A stretch of DNA of 28,131 nt, taken from positions 1 to 28,131 of the IMG/VR virus record IMGVR_UViG_3300026142_000016; one strand, given 5' to 3'. Below, piece after piece: positions 17,248-24,515 of the stretch (its first letter is position 1; each line of letters opens with the position of its first letter). Position numbers and translations under genes: made by a program. The DNA comes from a virus. The notes below the pieces were generated by a model, which worked only from the letters and a program-made list of their open reading frames with translations, was not told the origin of the DNA and searched no databases.

Positions 17248-17657
17248 TAGACTGCGTTAGCTCCCGTAGTCGCCTGCGTGTTGTCGGTGATGCCTTCGCC
17301 CTGCGTCTGGGTCCAGTCGCCTGCGCCGTACTTCTCTGACCCGCTGCCCTGCGCTTCCGCCGCTACTTGGTCGTGCGTGGTCTTCTCGCCCTCGAAATTC
17401 TCCTCAGGCGGAACCACAGGGATGTGAGGTTCGAGCTTATAGCCCTTGCCCTCAGCGACAGCCTGCTCATCCGGGTTGTTCACCACGAGAGTTGCATGCT
17501 CGTGCGTCTTGTCCTCAGGATGGAGGTAGACCATCTTTGGGAATTCCTGCGGTTCGGTGACGTGATAGCCGTTGTGGAGAGCGGCGTCCAGCTCTTCCTG
17601 CGAATTGACCACTACGGACTCAGGACCGGGTGTTCTGTACACTCTCTGGGGAAACAT
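17247..17657 (-). CDS. Small protein with two copies of a repeated FPKxVY module
   Basis: A 136-residue protein. Residues 2-31 (FPQRVY ... VVVNSQEELDAALHNGY) and 39-73 (FPKMVY ... TLVVNNPDEQAVAEGKGY) are two copies of a ~32-residue module also found once in each of the two genes just upstream. Residues ~75-136 are acidic, Gly/Thr-rich and probably disordered. The start is set by AAGGAG 6 nt before ATG, overlapping the upstream stop region. Its place right before the gp4-like gene suggests a head-completion or capsid-decorating role; function unknown. Confidence 0.7.
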   Translation of the reverse strand: MFPQRVYRTPGPESVVVNSQEELDAALHNGYHVTEPQEFPKMVYLHPEDKTHEHATLVVNNPDEQAVAEGKGYKLEPHIPVVPPEENFEGEKTTHDQVAAEAQGSGSEKYGAGDWTQTQGEGITDNTQATTGANAV

Positions 17658-17786
17658 TCATTTCTCCTTTTTGGTTGGGTCGTCCGTTGTCCAGCCAATG
17701 CGAAGCAAGGCCTCTAGCTCTTGAGGTGTGTTAGCCGTCAAGACCTTCGGCTTACCTTCGCGCGGGTAATAGACCTTCTTAGGCAA
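17658..17786 (-). CDS. Tiny single-module protein (LPKKVYY), 42 residues, TTG start
   Basis: The frame is open further upstream, but that part overlaps the preceding gene in another frame and has the composition of a shadow (Arg/Ser-rich). I place the start at TTG 17786: AAGGA lies 5 nt before it, giving an 8-nt overlap with the upstream stop. The product is essentially one copy of the shared module: PKKVYY ... KVLTANTPQELEALLRIGW, then a charged tail. It lies between the two other module-bearing genes. Function unknown. Confidence 0.62.
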   Translation of the reverse strand: MPKKVYYPREGKPKVLTANTPQELEALLRIGWTTDDPTKKEK

Positions 17787-18222
17787 CTTGATCCTTACGC
17801 GGGCGTCCGGGCTTACGGCGCGACTGCTCAAGCTGCTCTTGGAGGCGATTCGCTTCTGCCTCATACTGCGGAGACAGAGTCGGCGGCTGTTGGATTCCGC
17901 CGACCGGAGCCTGTTCGTCCCAGCCATCGTCAATCGCTTGGGCCAGCTCCTCTTCCGAATGCACGAGCATGGTCAGGTTTCCGTCGCCGTAGACCATTTT
18001 GGGGAACTTCTGGTACTTGTACGGCTCTTTGGGCGGGTTGTTGAGATCGATAGTTTTCATCGGCTGCCGCGAGACATCGTGATCTTTCACGATCTGCCGC
18101 ATGCGCTCGATTTCTGCGTGGGAGAGTTCCATGTTCACTCCGTAGACAGCAGCTAACTGCTTTTGCCGCTGCTCTTTTGAAAGATTGGATGGGCGGTAAA
18201 TTGCCGGTTCTGGTATGGGCAT
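17779..18222 (-). CDS. Module-bearing structural-region protein, 147 residues
   Basis: The N-terminal 55 residues are helical (NLSKEQRQKQLAAVYGVN, ELSHAEIERMRQIVKDHD). A single shared module follows at residues 73-101 (FPKMVYGDGNLTMLVHSEEE ... DDGW). The C-terminus is a Gln/Glu coiled coil ending in a basic KPGRPRKD patch. The ATG at 18222 has no ribosome-binding site because a terminator T-tract lies there. The ATG at 18132 (GGAG 5 nt upstream) is a good alternative start that would remove 30 residues. It follows the terminator downstream of the head genes. Confidence 0.65.
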   Translation of the reverse strand: MPIPEPAIYRPSNLSKEQRQKQLAAVYGVNMELSHAEIERMRQIVKDHDVSRQPMKTIDLNNPPKEPYKYQKFPKMVYGDGNLTMLVHSEEELAQAIDDGWDEQAPVGGIQQPPTLSPQYEAEANRLQEQLEQSRRKPGRPRKDQVA

Positions 18223-18252
18223 AAAAAAGTGGGGCGCTGAACAAGCCGCCCC
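18223..18252 (-). terminator. Rho-independent terminator between head and tail blocks
   Basis: On the minus strand GGGGCG (18247-18252) pairs with CGCCCC (18231-18236) across a 10-nt loop. It is followed by AC and six T (A on the given strand, 18223-18228). The T-tract runs right into the ATG of the next gene (18222), so it probably reduces expression of tail genes relative to coat rather than stopping it fully. Confidence 0.72.
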
Positions 18253-18259
18253 AAGCTGC

Positions 18260-18733
18260 CTAGAAGACTACGGTTCCAAGGCTGTAGATCGTGATCGTGC
18301 CCAACGCGGTTGCGGTTGGGAGCGCAGTCACTACGGCCATGAAGGTCTTCTGGTTGTTCTGTGCGACCGTTACCGTATCGCCAGAGTTGAGAGTGATGCC
18401 GGTTCCAGCCACGAGGGTAATCGTGTTGGCCCCGGCAGACTTGTTCCTGACCGTGAAATAGACTGCCGTGCCTACCTTTGCGCCTTCGATAGCCTGAAGG
18501 ATGTTGGTCGCGGTGTCTGTGGTGTAGTTCGCTGCGCCGGTGGGAATCCCGATGATGAAGCCACCGAGAATCTGCGCCGCAGTGAGGGTTTGATTCGTCC
18601 CAGCAAAGCTCGTGATGGTGACGATTTCGTTGATTTGCCCCGAAAAACTCGGAGACTGCTTCTCCGGGGTGTAGTCCTGAATGGGCTTGGGATTTGCGGT
18701 CTGCCCGAGAGTGGCGGATGCAAGATTTGCCAT
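18260..18733 (-). CDS. Small structural protein following the coat gene (possible decoration protein)
   Basis: A 157-residue protein, low in charge and rich in Thr/Ala/Gly, mostly beta: TAAQILGGFIIGIPTGAANY, then AVYFTVRNKSAGANTITLVA and NQKTFMAVVTALP. The pattern resembles small phage capsid-associated beta proteins. Location immediately after the major capsid gene and just before a strong terminator suggests high expression and a decoration or stabilisation role. It starts MAN- with GGAGCG as ribosome-binding site lying inside the coat gene's last codons. Confidence 0.6.
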   Translation of the reverse strand: MANLASATLGQTANPKPIQDYTPEKQSPSFSGQINEIVTITSFAGTNQTLTAAQILGGFIIGIPTGAANYTTDTATNILQAIEGAKVGTAVYFTVRNKSAGANTITLVAGTGITLNSGDTVTVAQNNQKTFMAVVTALPTATALGTITIYSLGTVVF

Positions 18734-18736
18734 GGT

Positions 18737-19975
18737 TTACGCTCCTGCAACGGTGATGGCACCGTTGTCCTGGTAGAGATTGCCGAGCCCGAACAGTGAA
18801 TCCATGCGGTTGACCTGCACCGACCGAACAGGGTCCCACGCCTTGACCTTGCGCACCGACAGTCCGGTGTCGGGGTCTTGCGCCACGCCAGCCTTCTCGA
18901 CCGACTGCGGAACATACAGCTTCGCGCCGACGATTGCGAATGCCTGACGAGTCAGACCCAAACCAACCGTGCCAACCTTGCCATTGGGCGAGGTCGTACC
19001 GGGCCAGAGCGTCAGAGCAGCCGAGTTCGCGGGGAGCGCATCGACGTTCTGATACTGGCTGGTTGGGCCGTAGATTGGCGGCATGAAGTTCAGCACGTCC
19101 GCACCGCCGCCCGCAGCCGTAAGAGCCTGCGTGACGGTGAAGACCTTGTTGTATGCCTTGCCGGGGATTCTGCGGGTCATGGGATTGACGAGGTTCACGT
19201 TGGCGATGGAGAACTTGTCTCCAACGTTGAACGTGTCGCCTGCGGTCGCGGTGATCGTGATGGATGTTCCGGTTTGGTTGGCACCGTTCACCGTCACGCC
19301 TGCAGCCCAAATCCCAGCAGTGTGCGAGAACAATGACTGGCTCTCGTAGAACATGAACGCGCCCAGCTCACCGATCACGCCTTCTTTCCATGACTTCGTA
19401 ATTTCGTCGGCGGGATGGAAGATTGTGGTGATGTTTGTTCCCAGAGAGGTCATCATGCTCGAAGAGATGAGCATGCAACGCTTCCCCAGCACTCCTGCGG
19501 CGTTCTCCTCAAGCCTCTGCCGTGCGGAGAAATAGGTGCTGACCGAGGTGGGGTCAGTGCCCAAAGCTCCAACTTCCATGGAGGCATTCTGGTAAGCCCA
19601 GCGAGCGCAACGGGAGTCGCACTCCTGCGCCAGAGCAGCAGCGGCAGGCTCGAAATACTGAGCCTGAAGCTCCGACTCGGAACGCTCCAGCTTGACTGCC
19701 TCTTCGTAGTCATCCCACTCGAAGGCGACCTGCATCCACTGGTCGAGATTGACCGGAGTCTGCAGACGGTTGATTCCCTGCGGATCGTAGCTCATGCCGT
19801 CAGAGACGGTGAACCGCTGCGGGAACTTGACGGTGACTTGAGAACCCGGCGCGAACTCTTTGGTGAAGTCCTTCTGCCAGGAACGGTTGAAATACTCCGC
19901 CACAATCAGCTTATTCAGCAGGAGGCGAAGTACCTGCATGGATACCCATGTGGTATTTAGAAAATTGTTTGCCAT
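18737..19975 (-). CDS. Major capsid protein, P22 coat (gp5) family
   Basis: A 412-residue protein with the hallmarks of the P22 coat family: MANNFL start, then LLNKLIVAEYFNRSWQKDF and FPQRFTVSDG near the N-terminus. An inserted beta segment at about 225-285 (GTSITITATAGDTFNVGDKF) matches the place of the P22 I-domain. A C-terminal block (FAIVGAKLYVPQSV ... WDPVRSVQVNRMDSLFG) completes it. It forms the icosahedral shell with HK97 fold. Length is close to P22 gp5 (430). The ribosome-binding site GGAGCG overlaps the stop of the scaffold gene. Confidence 0.92.
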   Translation of the reverse strand: MANNFLNTTWVSMQVLRLLLNKLIVAEYFNRSWQKDFTKEFAPGSQVTVKFPQRFTVSDGMSYDPQGINRLQTPVNLDQWMQVAFEWDDYEEAVKLERSESELQAQYFEPAAAALAQECDSRCARWAYQNASMEVGALGTDPTSVSTYFSARQRLEENAAGVLGKRCMLISSSMMTSLGTNITTIFHPADEITKSWKEGVIGELGAFMFYESQSLFSHTAGIWAAGVTVNGANQTGTSITITATAGDTFNVGDKFSIANVNLVNPMTRRIPGKAYNKVFTVTQALTAAGGGADVLNFMPPIYGPTSQYQNVDALPANSAALTLWPGTTSPNGKVGTVGLGLTRQAFAIVGAKLYVPQSVEKAGVAQDPDTGLSVRKVKAWDPVRSVQVNRMDSLFGLGNLYQDNGAITVAGA

Positions 19976-19978
19976 TGG

Positions 19979-21025
19979 TTACGCTCCGCGGCGTCGGGCG
20001 AGGTCTTTTCTGTTCTCTGCGTCAAGGAACGCTCGAACAGCTTTGGGATCGCCACGCTCGATTGCTTGGAAAGCGCGGTCCGCCTCATCCATCGGCCCGG
20101 TACCGCGAGAGCCGACTTCCAAGGGAGGTGCTGGTGCGCTTTCTGGCCCACGTTTGGCAGGAGGAGTTTTCGCTTCAGGCTCTGCGGCCTGAAACTGGCC
20201 TTTGTCATTGCGCGGTTTGGACAACTCAGCTTCGATCAGTGCTTCCATCTTGGCGACGTATCGGATTGCTTTGGTAGGGCTACTCTTCGCCATTTCGAGG
20301 AACTTTGAGGTTTCCGCCTCATCGCTGCCGATGGTGTAGAGCAAATCCGGCAAAACATCCGAGTCATTCAGGATGTCGAACACGTTCTGCGGGACAAGAG
20401 CCTCACCTTTGGGGGTAATGATCTTGCTGAGAAGCCCTGACTGAATATCGTCAAAGTTCTCATACCGCGCTCGTGCATCCTTCAGTTTCGCTTCGAGGGC
20501 ACTCGCCTGCGCTTGTCGCTGCTGGTCAATCGACCTAAAGTAGTCCCGCGCATCCGCTAAGTGATCCACCATGGCCGCCTGAGCCTCTTCATAACTGGCA
20601 TCGGGGTTGGCTTCCGCATACTTGGAAACCCACTCCTGCGCCTTGAAGCTCTTGCGGTACTCCTGGTAGTTCTGCGGGGCCTTGGGTTCTGGCTGTTTCG
20701 CCGCTTCCTTCGGCTTGCGGGCTTCCTCCAGGTCGCGTTCAACCTGCTTGAGTCGCGCTGTGAGTTCGCCAATCCGTGCTTCTGCGTCAGGCTTGCGACG
20801 CTCCTGCTTCTTTCCCGATTCCGGGTCGGGTGCGGGTTCTGGCTTGTCAGCCTCGGAGGTCACCTCTTTCGGCGGGTCAGCGGGGGCCGGGTCCGCAGGC
20901 TTCGGCTCGTTCTTGGGCAGCTCACCGGTTTTCCGCCATTCGACGTACTCAGGGCTGTTGCTGCGCGGAATCTCTAAAGTGGGCTCCGCGGCAGACGGGG
21001 CCGCGACTTCTAGCGTCTCTGGCAT
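19979..21025 (-). CDS. Scaffolding protein (P22 gp8-like)
   Basis: A 348-residue, highly charged helical protein between portal and coat. The N-terminal ~90 residues are Pro/Glu/Lys-rich and disordered, followed by a coiled coil (ARIGELTARLKQVERDLEEA) and more helices. The C-terminus is basic (RAFLDAENRKDLARRRGA), which fits the coat-binding helix-turn-helix end of scaffolds. It should direct procapsid assembly and then leave. ATG with AAAGGA upstream. Confidence 0.85.
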   Translation of the reverse strand: MPETLEVAAPSAAEPTLEIPRSNSPEYVEWRKTGELPKNEPKPADPAPADPPKEVTSEADKPEPAPDPESGKKQERRKPDAEARIGELTARLKQVERDLEEARKPKEAAKQPEPKAPQNYQEYRKSFKAQEWVSKYAEANPDASYEEAQAAMVDHLADARDYFRSIDQQRQAQASALEAKLKDARARYENFDDIQSGLLSKIITPKGEALVPQNVFDILNDSDVLPDLLYTIGSDEAETSKFLEMAKSSPTKAIRYVAKMEALIEAELSKPRNDKGQFQAAEPEAKTPPAKRGPESAPAPPLEVGSRGTGPMDEADRAFQAIERGDPKAVRAFLDAENRKDLARRRGA

Positions 21026-21064
21026 TGGTTTTCCTTTGTGCTCTTACGCCGAGCAGGCGAAAAC

Positions 21065-23200
21065 TTACTCGGCTGGCTGCGCTTCTTGCTGTTGCGCCTG
21101 CAAGCCAGCCTGATTCTGTGCATTCTGGTCGGCTAACTGGCTTTGGTTATCGGCCTGTTGCTGGCCCTGCTCCAATGCCTGCTGATGCTGTTGCGCCGCC
21201 ATATCGCGTTCGTGGGCTTGCTCTTGAGCCTGTAAGCCAGCTTCGTGCGCCTGCTCGTGGCCCTGAGAAACAATGTCGCTGAAGGTTTGAGTACGTTCGG
21301 ACTCCACTTGCGCCTTCGTGCCAATCTCCGCGACGGCGATTTTGGTTTCGCGGTCCATCTGCGCTTCGGTGAGCCTGACTTGAGCGTCCTGCTGCTGTAA
21401 GGCCATTTTGCCCTGCATTTCGATGACCTTGCCCTGCTTCTCCAGCATGAGTTTCTGCAGCGCAGCCTGCATCTCCTGCATTTGCTGCTGCATTTGCGCG
21501 CCCTGCTGCTGCATTTGAGCCAACTGCTGAGAAGTTCCGCCCTGCTGTGGGCTGATAATGTCGGCAAGCTGATCGCCCAGAGGTCCGAGCTGCTTCAACC
21601 TGACAAGCAAGGCTAAGACCTGAGCTGCCTGCGGAGGCGCCAGAGGCAAGCCCTTCATGTTTTGCACGAAAGTATCGACGAAATCAGAGGCTTCCTGTCT
21701 CTGCGACTCGGTAGAAACTCCGGTAGAGATGGTTACCTGATAACGGCCTTTGTCATCTGCGATTGGGAAGTGGTAATCATGGCCATCTTCCTCAACTGGA
21801 GAGTCAGTGTTGATCTTGACGAGCTTATGTTTCCCATCTGCAAGCCTGACCGGTCTTTCGGTCTCGCCTAAATCCGTCTCTGCAAGCCAGCCATTGACGA
21901 TTCTTCCGGTGAGTTTGATAGCTCTCTCATACGAATCCACCAGATGATAGCTACCAACAGACTGCTGGGATTGGATCTTCTCTAACGCGACTCCAGACTT
22001 CTGATTCTGCCTCTGCGCTGCAGTTGGGAGGGCGTTGATCCCCATCGCAGACATGATTGCTCTGCGGCAGATGTCCGTCCCTACTGAGTAAGCCGAGAAA
22101 TCAGGCGTGGATTTCGCCCAGCCTAAAGGCATCATCGGCTGGCCCTGCCCATCCAGCACAGCATCCGGGTCTAACTGCAGATAAGGGTGAAAGACCTGAT
22201 TCATAGTCTTCCATGCTTCCTCATCTGTCTCAAACTGGCCTTTCCAGCCAATGAATGAGGTTTTGGGTAACTGCCCGACATTCTCCAGCATGGAACTCAT
22301 CACATACGCGAGAGCTTTTTGCGGGTCACGCGCCAATGAGACGAGAGAGAGTAGGAATCTTTCCGCTCCGCCTCCATAGTCAACCCACAACTCCTTGCCA
22401 AACACAGGAACAATCGGAATGTACGGTCCTGGTTGGGGGTCGGCCTTCCTCAGAATCTCTACGCCGTTCGTGATGTACTGCGTCACTGTGCGGGTATAGG
22501 TCTTTCTGCCCTTTTTGCCAACAGTCCTGGGGGTTTGCTTGATCTCCCAATACGAAGCAATCAGCAATGCCTTGCCGTCATACCAGAACGCAGCGTCTTC
22601 GCCAAAGTCATCCGCAGTAAAGCTTTTCTTCTCCGCGTCGGGATATTCGGCCTCAAAGACATCTACAGGAATGCGGTCCAACTCAAACGCCCAGCGAATG
22701 TCCGAGCCGTCCAGCTCTTTGAAGTCCGGGTCGATCACAATCGCGTCAGGATTCATGACCGGCAGAATCACAATCTCCTGCTCGTCCGAGTCATCCGCAA
22801 CGTAGGTTCTGGATACTCTCCAGTAGCCCATATTGCGTTCTACAGCCGCTTGCAAGCCGTTCAGGTAGGCTTGGGCCGCATTACAGGCATACTCAATCGC
22901 CCTGATGCGATTCTCGCGGTATTCCGCCAGCTCCACCGTTGCCTGATCGCCTGCGGGGTCGATCTTGATCCCCCTTGGGGACATTCTGGCCGTGTTAACT
23001 ACCGCATTGACATACTGGTTCAGCTCATCCGCGCAGACTGTCGGTCTTCCTTGACGGGCAGTCTTGTCTGCATCGTCCCAAGGATCACCGGAGACGTAGC
23101 GGATGTTCTTCTGGCCTTCTTCGCGGTTGCGCCGCCACTTATCCATGCCATAGCGGTACCTTTGGCGGATACGCTTTAGCAGCTCTTCGTTGTCAGGCAT
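21065..23200 (-). CDS. Portal protein, P22 gp1-like
   Basis: A 711-residue protein matching the P22 portal in size (725) and style: RIRQRYRYGMDKWRRNREEG start, conserved GDPW near 55, then NQYVNAVVNTARMSPRGIKI, DPDAIVIDPDF and LDSYERAIK-like segments. It forms the dodecameric DNA entry channel. The last ~165 residues (from ~545) are very Gln-rich and coiled-coil, like the C-terminal barrel of P22 portal that reaches into the capsid. The start overlaps the upstream zinc-ribbon gene by 8 nt. Confidence 0.92.
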   Translation of the reverse strand: MPDNEELLKRIRQRYRYGMDKWRRNREEGQKNIRYVSGDPWDDADKTARQGRPTVCADELNQYVNAVVNTARMSPRGIKIDPAGDQATVELAEYRENRIRAIEYACNAAQAYLNGLQAAVERNMGYWRVSRTYVADDSDEQEIVILPVMNPDAIVIDPDFKELDGSDIRWAFELDRIPVDVFEAEYPDAEKKSFTADDFGEDAAFWYDGKALLIASYWEIKQTPRTVGKKGRKTYTRTVTQYITNGVEILRKADPQPGPYIPIVPVFGKELWVDYGGGAERFLLSLVSLARDPQKALAYVMSSMLENVGQLPKTSFIGWKGQFETDEEAWKTMNQVFHPYLQLDPDAVLDGQGQPMMPLGWAKSTPDFSAYSVGTDICRRAIMSAMGINALPTAAQRQNQKSGVALEKIQSQQSVGSYHLVDSYERAIKLTGRIVNGWLAETDLGETERPVRLADGKHKLVKINTDSPVEEDGHDYHFPIADDKGRYQVTISTGVSTESQRQEASDFVDTFVQNMKGLPLAPPQAAQVLALLVRLKQLGPLGDQLADIISPQQGGTSQQLAQMQQQGAQMQQQMQEMQAALQKLMLEKQGKVIEMQGKMALQQQDAQVRLTEAQMDRETKIAVAEIGTKAQVESERTQTFSDIVSQGHEQAHEAGLQAQEQAHERDMAAQQHQQALEQGQQQADNQSQLADQNAQNQAGLQAQQQEAQPAE

Positions 23201-23729
23201 CGTCCCTTACGCCCATGCATGCGGGGCAGTGCTCAGTCATCGTCACAGGGTTGTAGACCCAACCTGCCCTGCGGGCTTTCATAATCACCGCGACAGGTGT
23301 TTCCTCGCCAATTGTGGGAAAAGACTCTTCCTTGGTGCATTTCGAGCAAGTCAGGGTCAGGGTTCTCTTGGCGATTGCCTGAGCCATAGCCTTCTGAGCG
23401 GTCAGAACGTCTTGTGCAGGCTTGAACTCCTGCAACGTCCCATCCGGCATCAGAGTTGGGAGTTTTTCTCGCTCTGCCTGCTGCTGGGCGTCGGCTATGT
23501 ATACATCCAGAGGCTTAGCCCGGAACGTCAGATGGGGCCGCACAGAGTCATAGAAGCTCTGCCGGAACGATGGGTCTGTTTCGGTGATAAGCCTCTGGAA
23601 ATGGGCATGGTCGCGTATGGTCGCAGACAGCGCAGCAATGGCCTCATTGATACTCAGAGGGATGCCGAGCTTTGCCATGATCTTCTTGAGAAAGGCTGAA
23701 TCGCCTTGTATCTTGCCAAAATCAATCAT
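23193..23729 (-). CDS. Zinc-ribbon phage protein upstream of portal
   Basis: A 178-residue protein. The N-terminal two thirds is helical; the C-terminus holds two CxxC pairs (C128/C131 and C168/C171), the second as HCPACMG, probably one zinc ribbon. Residues 58-70 (SFYDSVRPHLTFR) resemble a conserved patch in phage proteins found between terminase and portal genes. The ATG overlaps the HNH gene stop (ATGA), so it is likely translated with it. Role unknown, possibly packaging- or nuclease-linked. Confidence 0.65.
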   Translation of the reverse strand: MIDFGKIQGDSAFLKKIMAKLGIPLSINEAIAALSATIRDHAHFQRLITETDPSFRQSFYDSVRPHLTFRAKPLDVYIADAQQQAEREKLPTLMPDGTLQEFKPAQDVLTAQKAMAQAIAKRTLTLTCSKCTKEESFPTIGEETPVAVIMKARRAGWVYNPVTMTEHCPACMGVRDDA

Positions 23730-23947
23730 TTGCCCAGCACCCGTGCTAGATAAGCAATCGCATTTTGCATAATTTCTTTACTCTCCCTCAGCAACCCGAT
23801 TCCTTGATTGCACTTGTGGCATAAGAGCCCACGGACGGTTCCCGTAGTGTGGTCGTGATCCACAACGAGCATTTCTTGAGCGTCTCCACAAATCGCGCAC
23901 TTACCAGACTGTGACTCGTACATGGAGCTGTACTGCTCCAAAGTCAT
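23726..23947 (-). pseudogene. Endonuclease VII-type HNH nuclease, C-terminal catalytic part of a split gene
   Basis: A 73-residue product carrying the complete endonuclease VII core: zinc cysteines C17, C20, C43 and C46 (CAICG, CHKCN), catalytic D30-H31 in VVDHDHTTG, and N47 after the last cysteine. Family members usually have a long basic N-terminal helix before the TLEQY motif. Here that part is missing and the ATG falls exactly at a junction with transposase DNA; no ribosome-binding site precedes it. A matching basic helical fragment lies 1.46 kb upstream on the same strand (25406-25603). The active centre is intact, so it may still be a small functional nuclease. It overlaps the next gene as ATGA. 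Confidence 0.75.
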
Positions 23948-24146
23948 GCGTGGATTGAACGGGACATATATCAGCGTGGAGCCGGTTCACTTAGACCGCT
24001 ATGTAGATGAGCAGGTATTTCGGTTCAACAATCGCCACAATACAGAGGGCGATATGGGCCGCTTCAAGTCCGTTCTGAAAGACATTGTGGGCCGCAGACT
24101 CACATACGCAGAGCTGACGGGGAGGACGGCCTCAGCGGCCTTCTAA
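23948..24146 (+). pseudogene. IS1595/ISXO2-type transposase, 3' remnant
   Basis: The plus-strand frame reads RGLNGTYISVEPVHLDRYVDE ending in RLTYAELTG, with FRFNNR between. This is the C-terminal end of ISXO2-like (IS1595 family) DDE transposases. The N-terminal zinc finger, helix-turn-helix and most of the DDE domain are absent: homology stops at about 23948, the first base outside the HNH gene. The frame continues a few codons left into the antisense of that gene, which is not transposase. The stop TAA (24144-24146) overlaps the stop of a convergent small ORF. Confidence 0.75.
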
Positions 24147-24277
24147 CCCTTACCGCCGTGGGCGGGGGCGGAAGAAGGCTTCTTCTCAGCGGGCTTTACC
24201 ACCTGCCGAAGCAGATCCTTGAATGCAGCGTATGCCGGGGGGATATGCTGCGCCGGTGATGAAGGTTTGCTTTTCAT
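24143..24277 (-). CDS. Small basic protein next to the transposase remnant, 44 residues
   Basis: An ORF with ribosome-binding site AGGA 5 nt before its ATG. The product starts MKSKPSSPAQHIPPAYAAF, has a short helix (FKDLLRQVVK) and a Lys/Pro/Gly-rich tail. It converges with the transposase remnant, overlapping at the stops. Small convergent ORFs are found beside some ISXO2-like elements, so it may be a passenger of that element; this is a guess. Function unknown. Confidence 0.5.
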   Translation of the reverse strand: MKSKPSSPAQHIPPAYAAFKDLLRQVVKPAEKKPSSAPAHGGKG

Positions 24278-24299
24278 ATAAATCCTACCGTTTCAGCGT

Positions 24300-24305
24300 T
24301 ATACT
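24300..24305 (+). promoter_or_regulatory. Possible -10 element for the tRNA-like gene
   Basis: TATACT lies 10 bp before the tRNA 5' end, within TTATACTTAG. No convincing -35 box was found at the expected distance (24277-24282 reads TATAAA). Confidence 0.35.
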
Positions 24306-24315
24306 TAGGCTGTGG

Positions 24316-24391
24316 GCCCCCGTAGCTCAGTGGATAGAGCGCACTCGTCGAACAGTTGAGGTCGTCGGTTCAAATCCGTCCGGGGACTCCA
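24316..24391 (+). tRNA. Degenerate tRNA (nominal anticodon CGA)
   Basis: A 76-nt cloverleaf with encoded CCA. D-arm GCTC-AGTGGATA-GAGC, U33, variable loop AGGTC and T-loop TTCAAAT are canonical. The stems are damaged: acceptor pair 2-71 is C-A, anticodon stem pairs 29-41 (C-T) and 31-39 (C-A) fail, and T-stem 50-64 is T-T. The loop GTCGAAC places CGA at 34-36, which would read UCG (Ser), yet there is no long variable arm as expected for tRNA-Ser. It is therefore probably a mutated or recombined tRNA rather than a working decoder. It lies on the plus strand, opposite the phage genes, within the foreign insert. Confidence 0.65.
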
Positions 24392-24450
24392 CTTTACCTT
24401 GACAGATTATACAAAAAAGAGCATAGTATAAACATTCGACGAGTGTGCTC
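24337..24450. repeat. 16-nt inverted repeat: tRNA anticodon arm and downstream copy
   Basis: GAGCGCACTCGTCGAA (24337-24352, the 3' D-stem strand through the anticodon) is matched by TTCGACGAGTGTGCTC (24435-24450) in inverse orientation with one difference. In RNA that position would be a G-U pair, so all 16 nt could pair. Spacing between arms is 82 nt. Such a match at this distance is not expected by chance. Confidence 0.85.
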
Positions 24451-24474
24451 GGTGAACCCGACACAACGGAAACG

Positions 24475-24515
24475 GCCGAGGGTGGCGTAGACAACCTCCT
24501 CGGCTTTTCTCTTTT
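24475..24515 (+). terminator. Rho-independent terminator after the tRNA-like gene
   Basis: GCCGAGGG (24475-24482) pairs with TCCTCGGC (24497-24504), one G-T pair, 14-nt loop, followed by TTTTCTCTTTT. It would end a plus-strand transcript carrying the tRNA and its inverted copy. The PIN remnant on the other strand ends within the T-tract. Confidence 0.75.

Noticed and set aside
17787-17933. N-terminal extension of the 42-residue module protein
   Set aside because: It lies inside the 147-residue gene in another frame and has Ser/Arg-rich shadow composition; the TTG at 17786 has a good ribosome-binding site.
22433-23179. 248-codon plus-strand ORF opposite the portal gene
   Set aside because: Antisense of a well-recognised portal protein; composition is that of a shadow.
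23922-23947. First codons of the plus-strand transposase frame (MELYCSKVM)
   Set aside because: This is the antisense of the HNH coding sequence, not transposase; recognisable similarity starts at about 23948.
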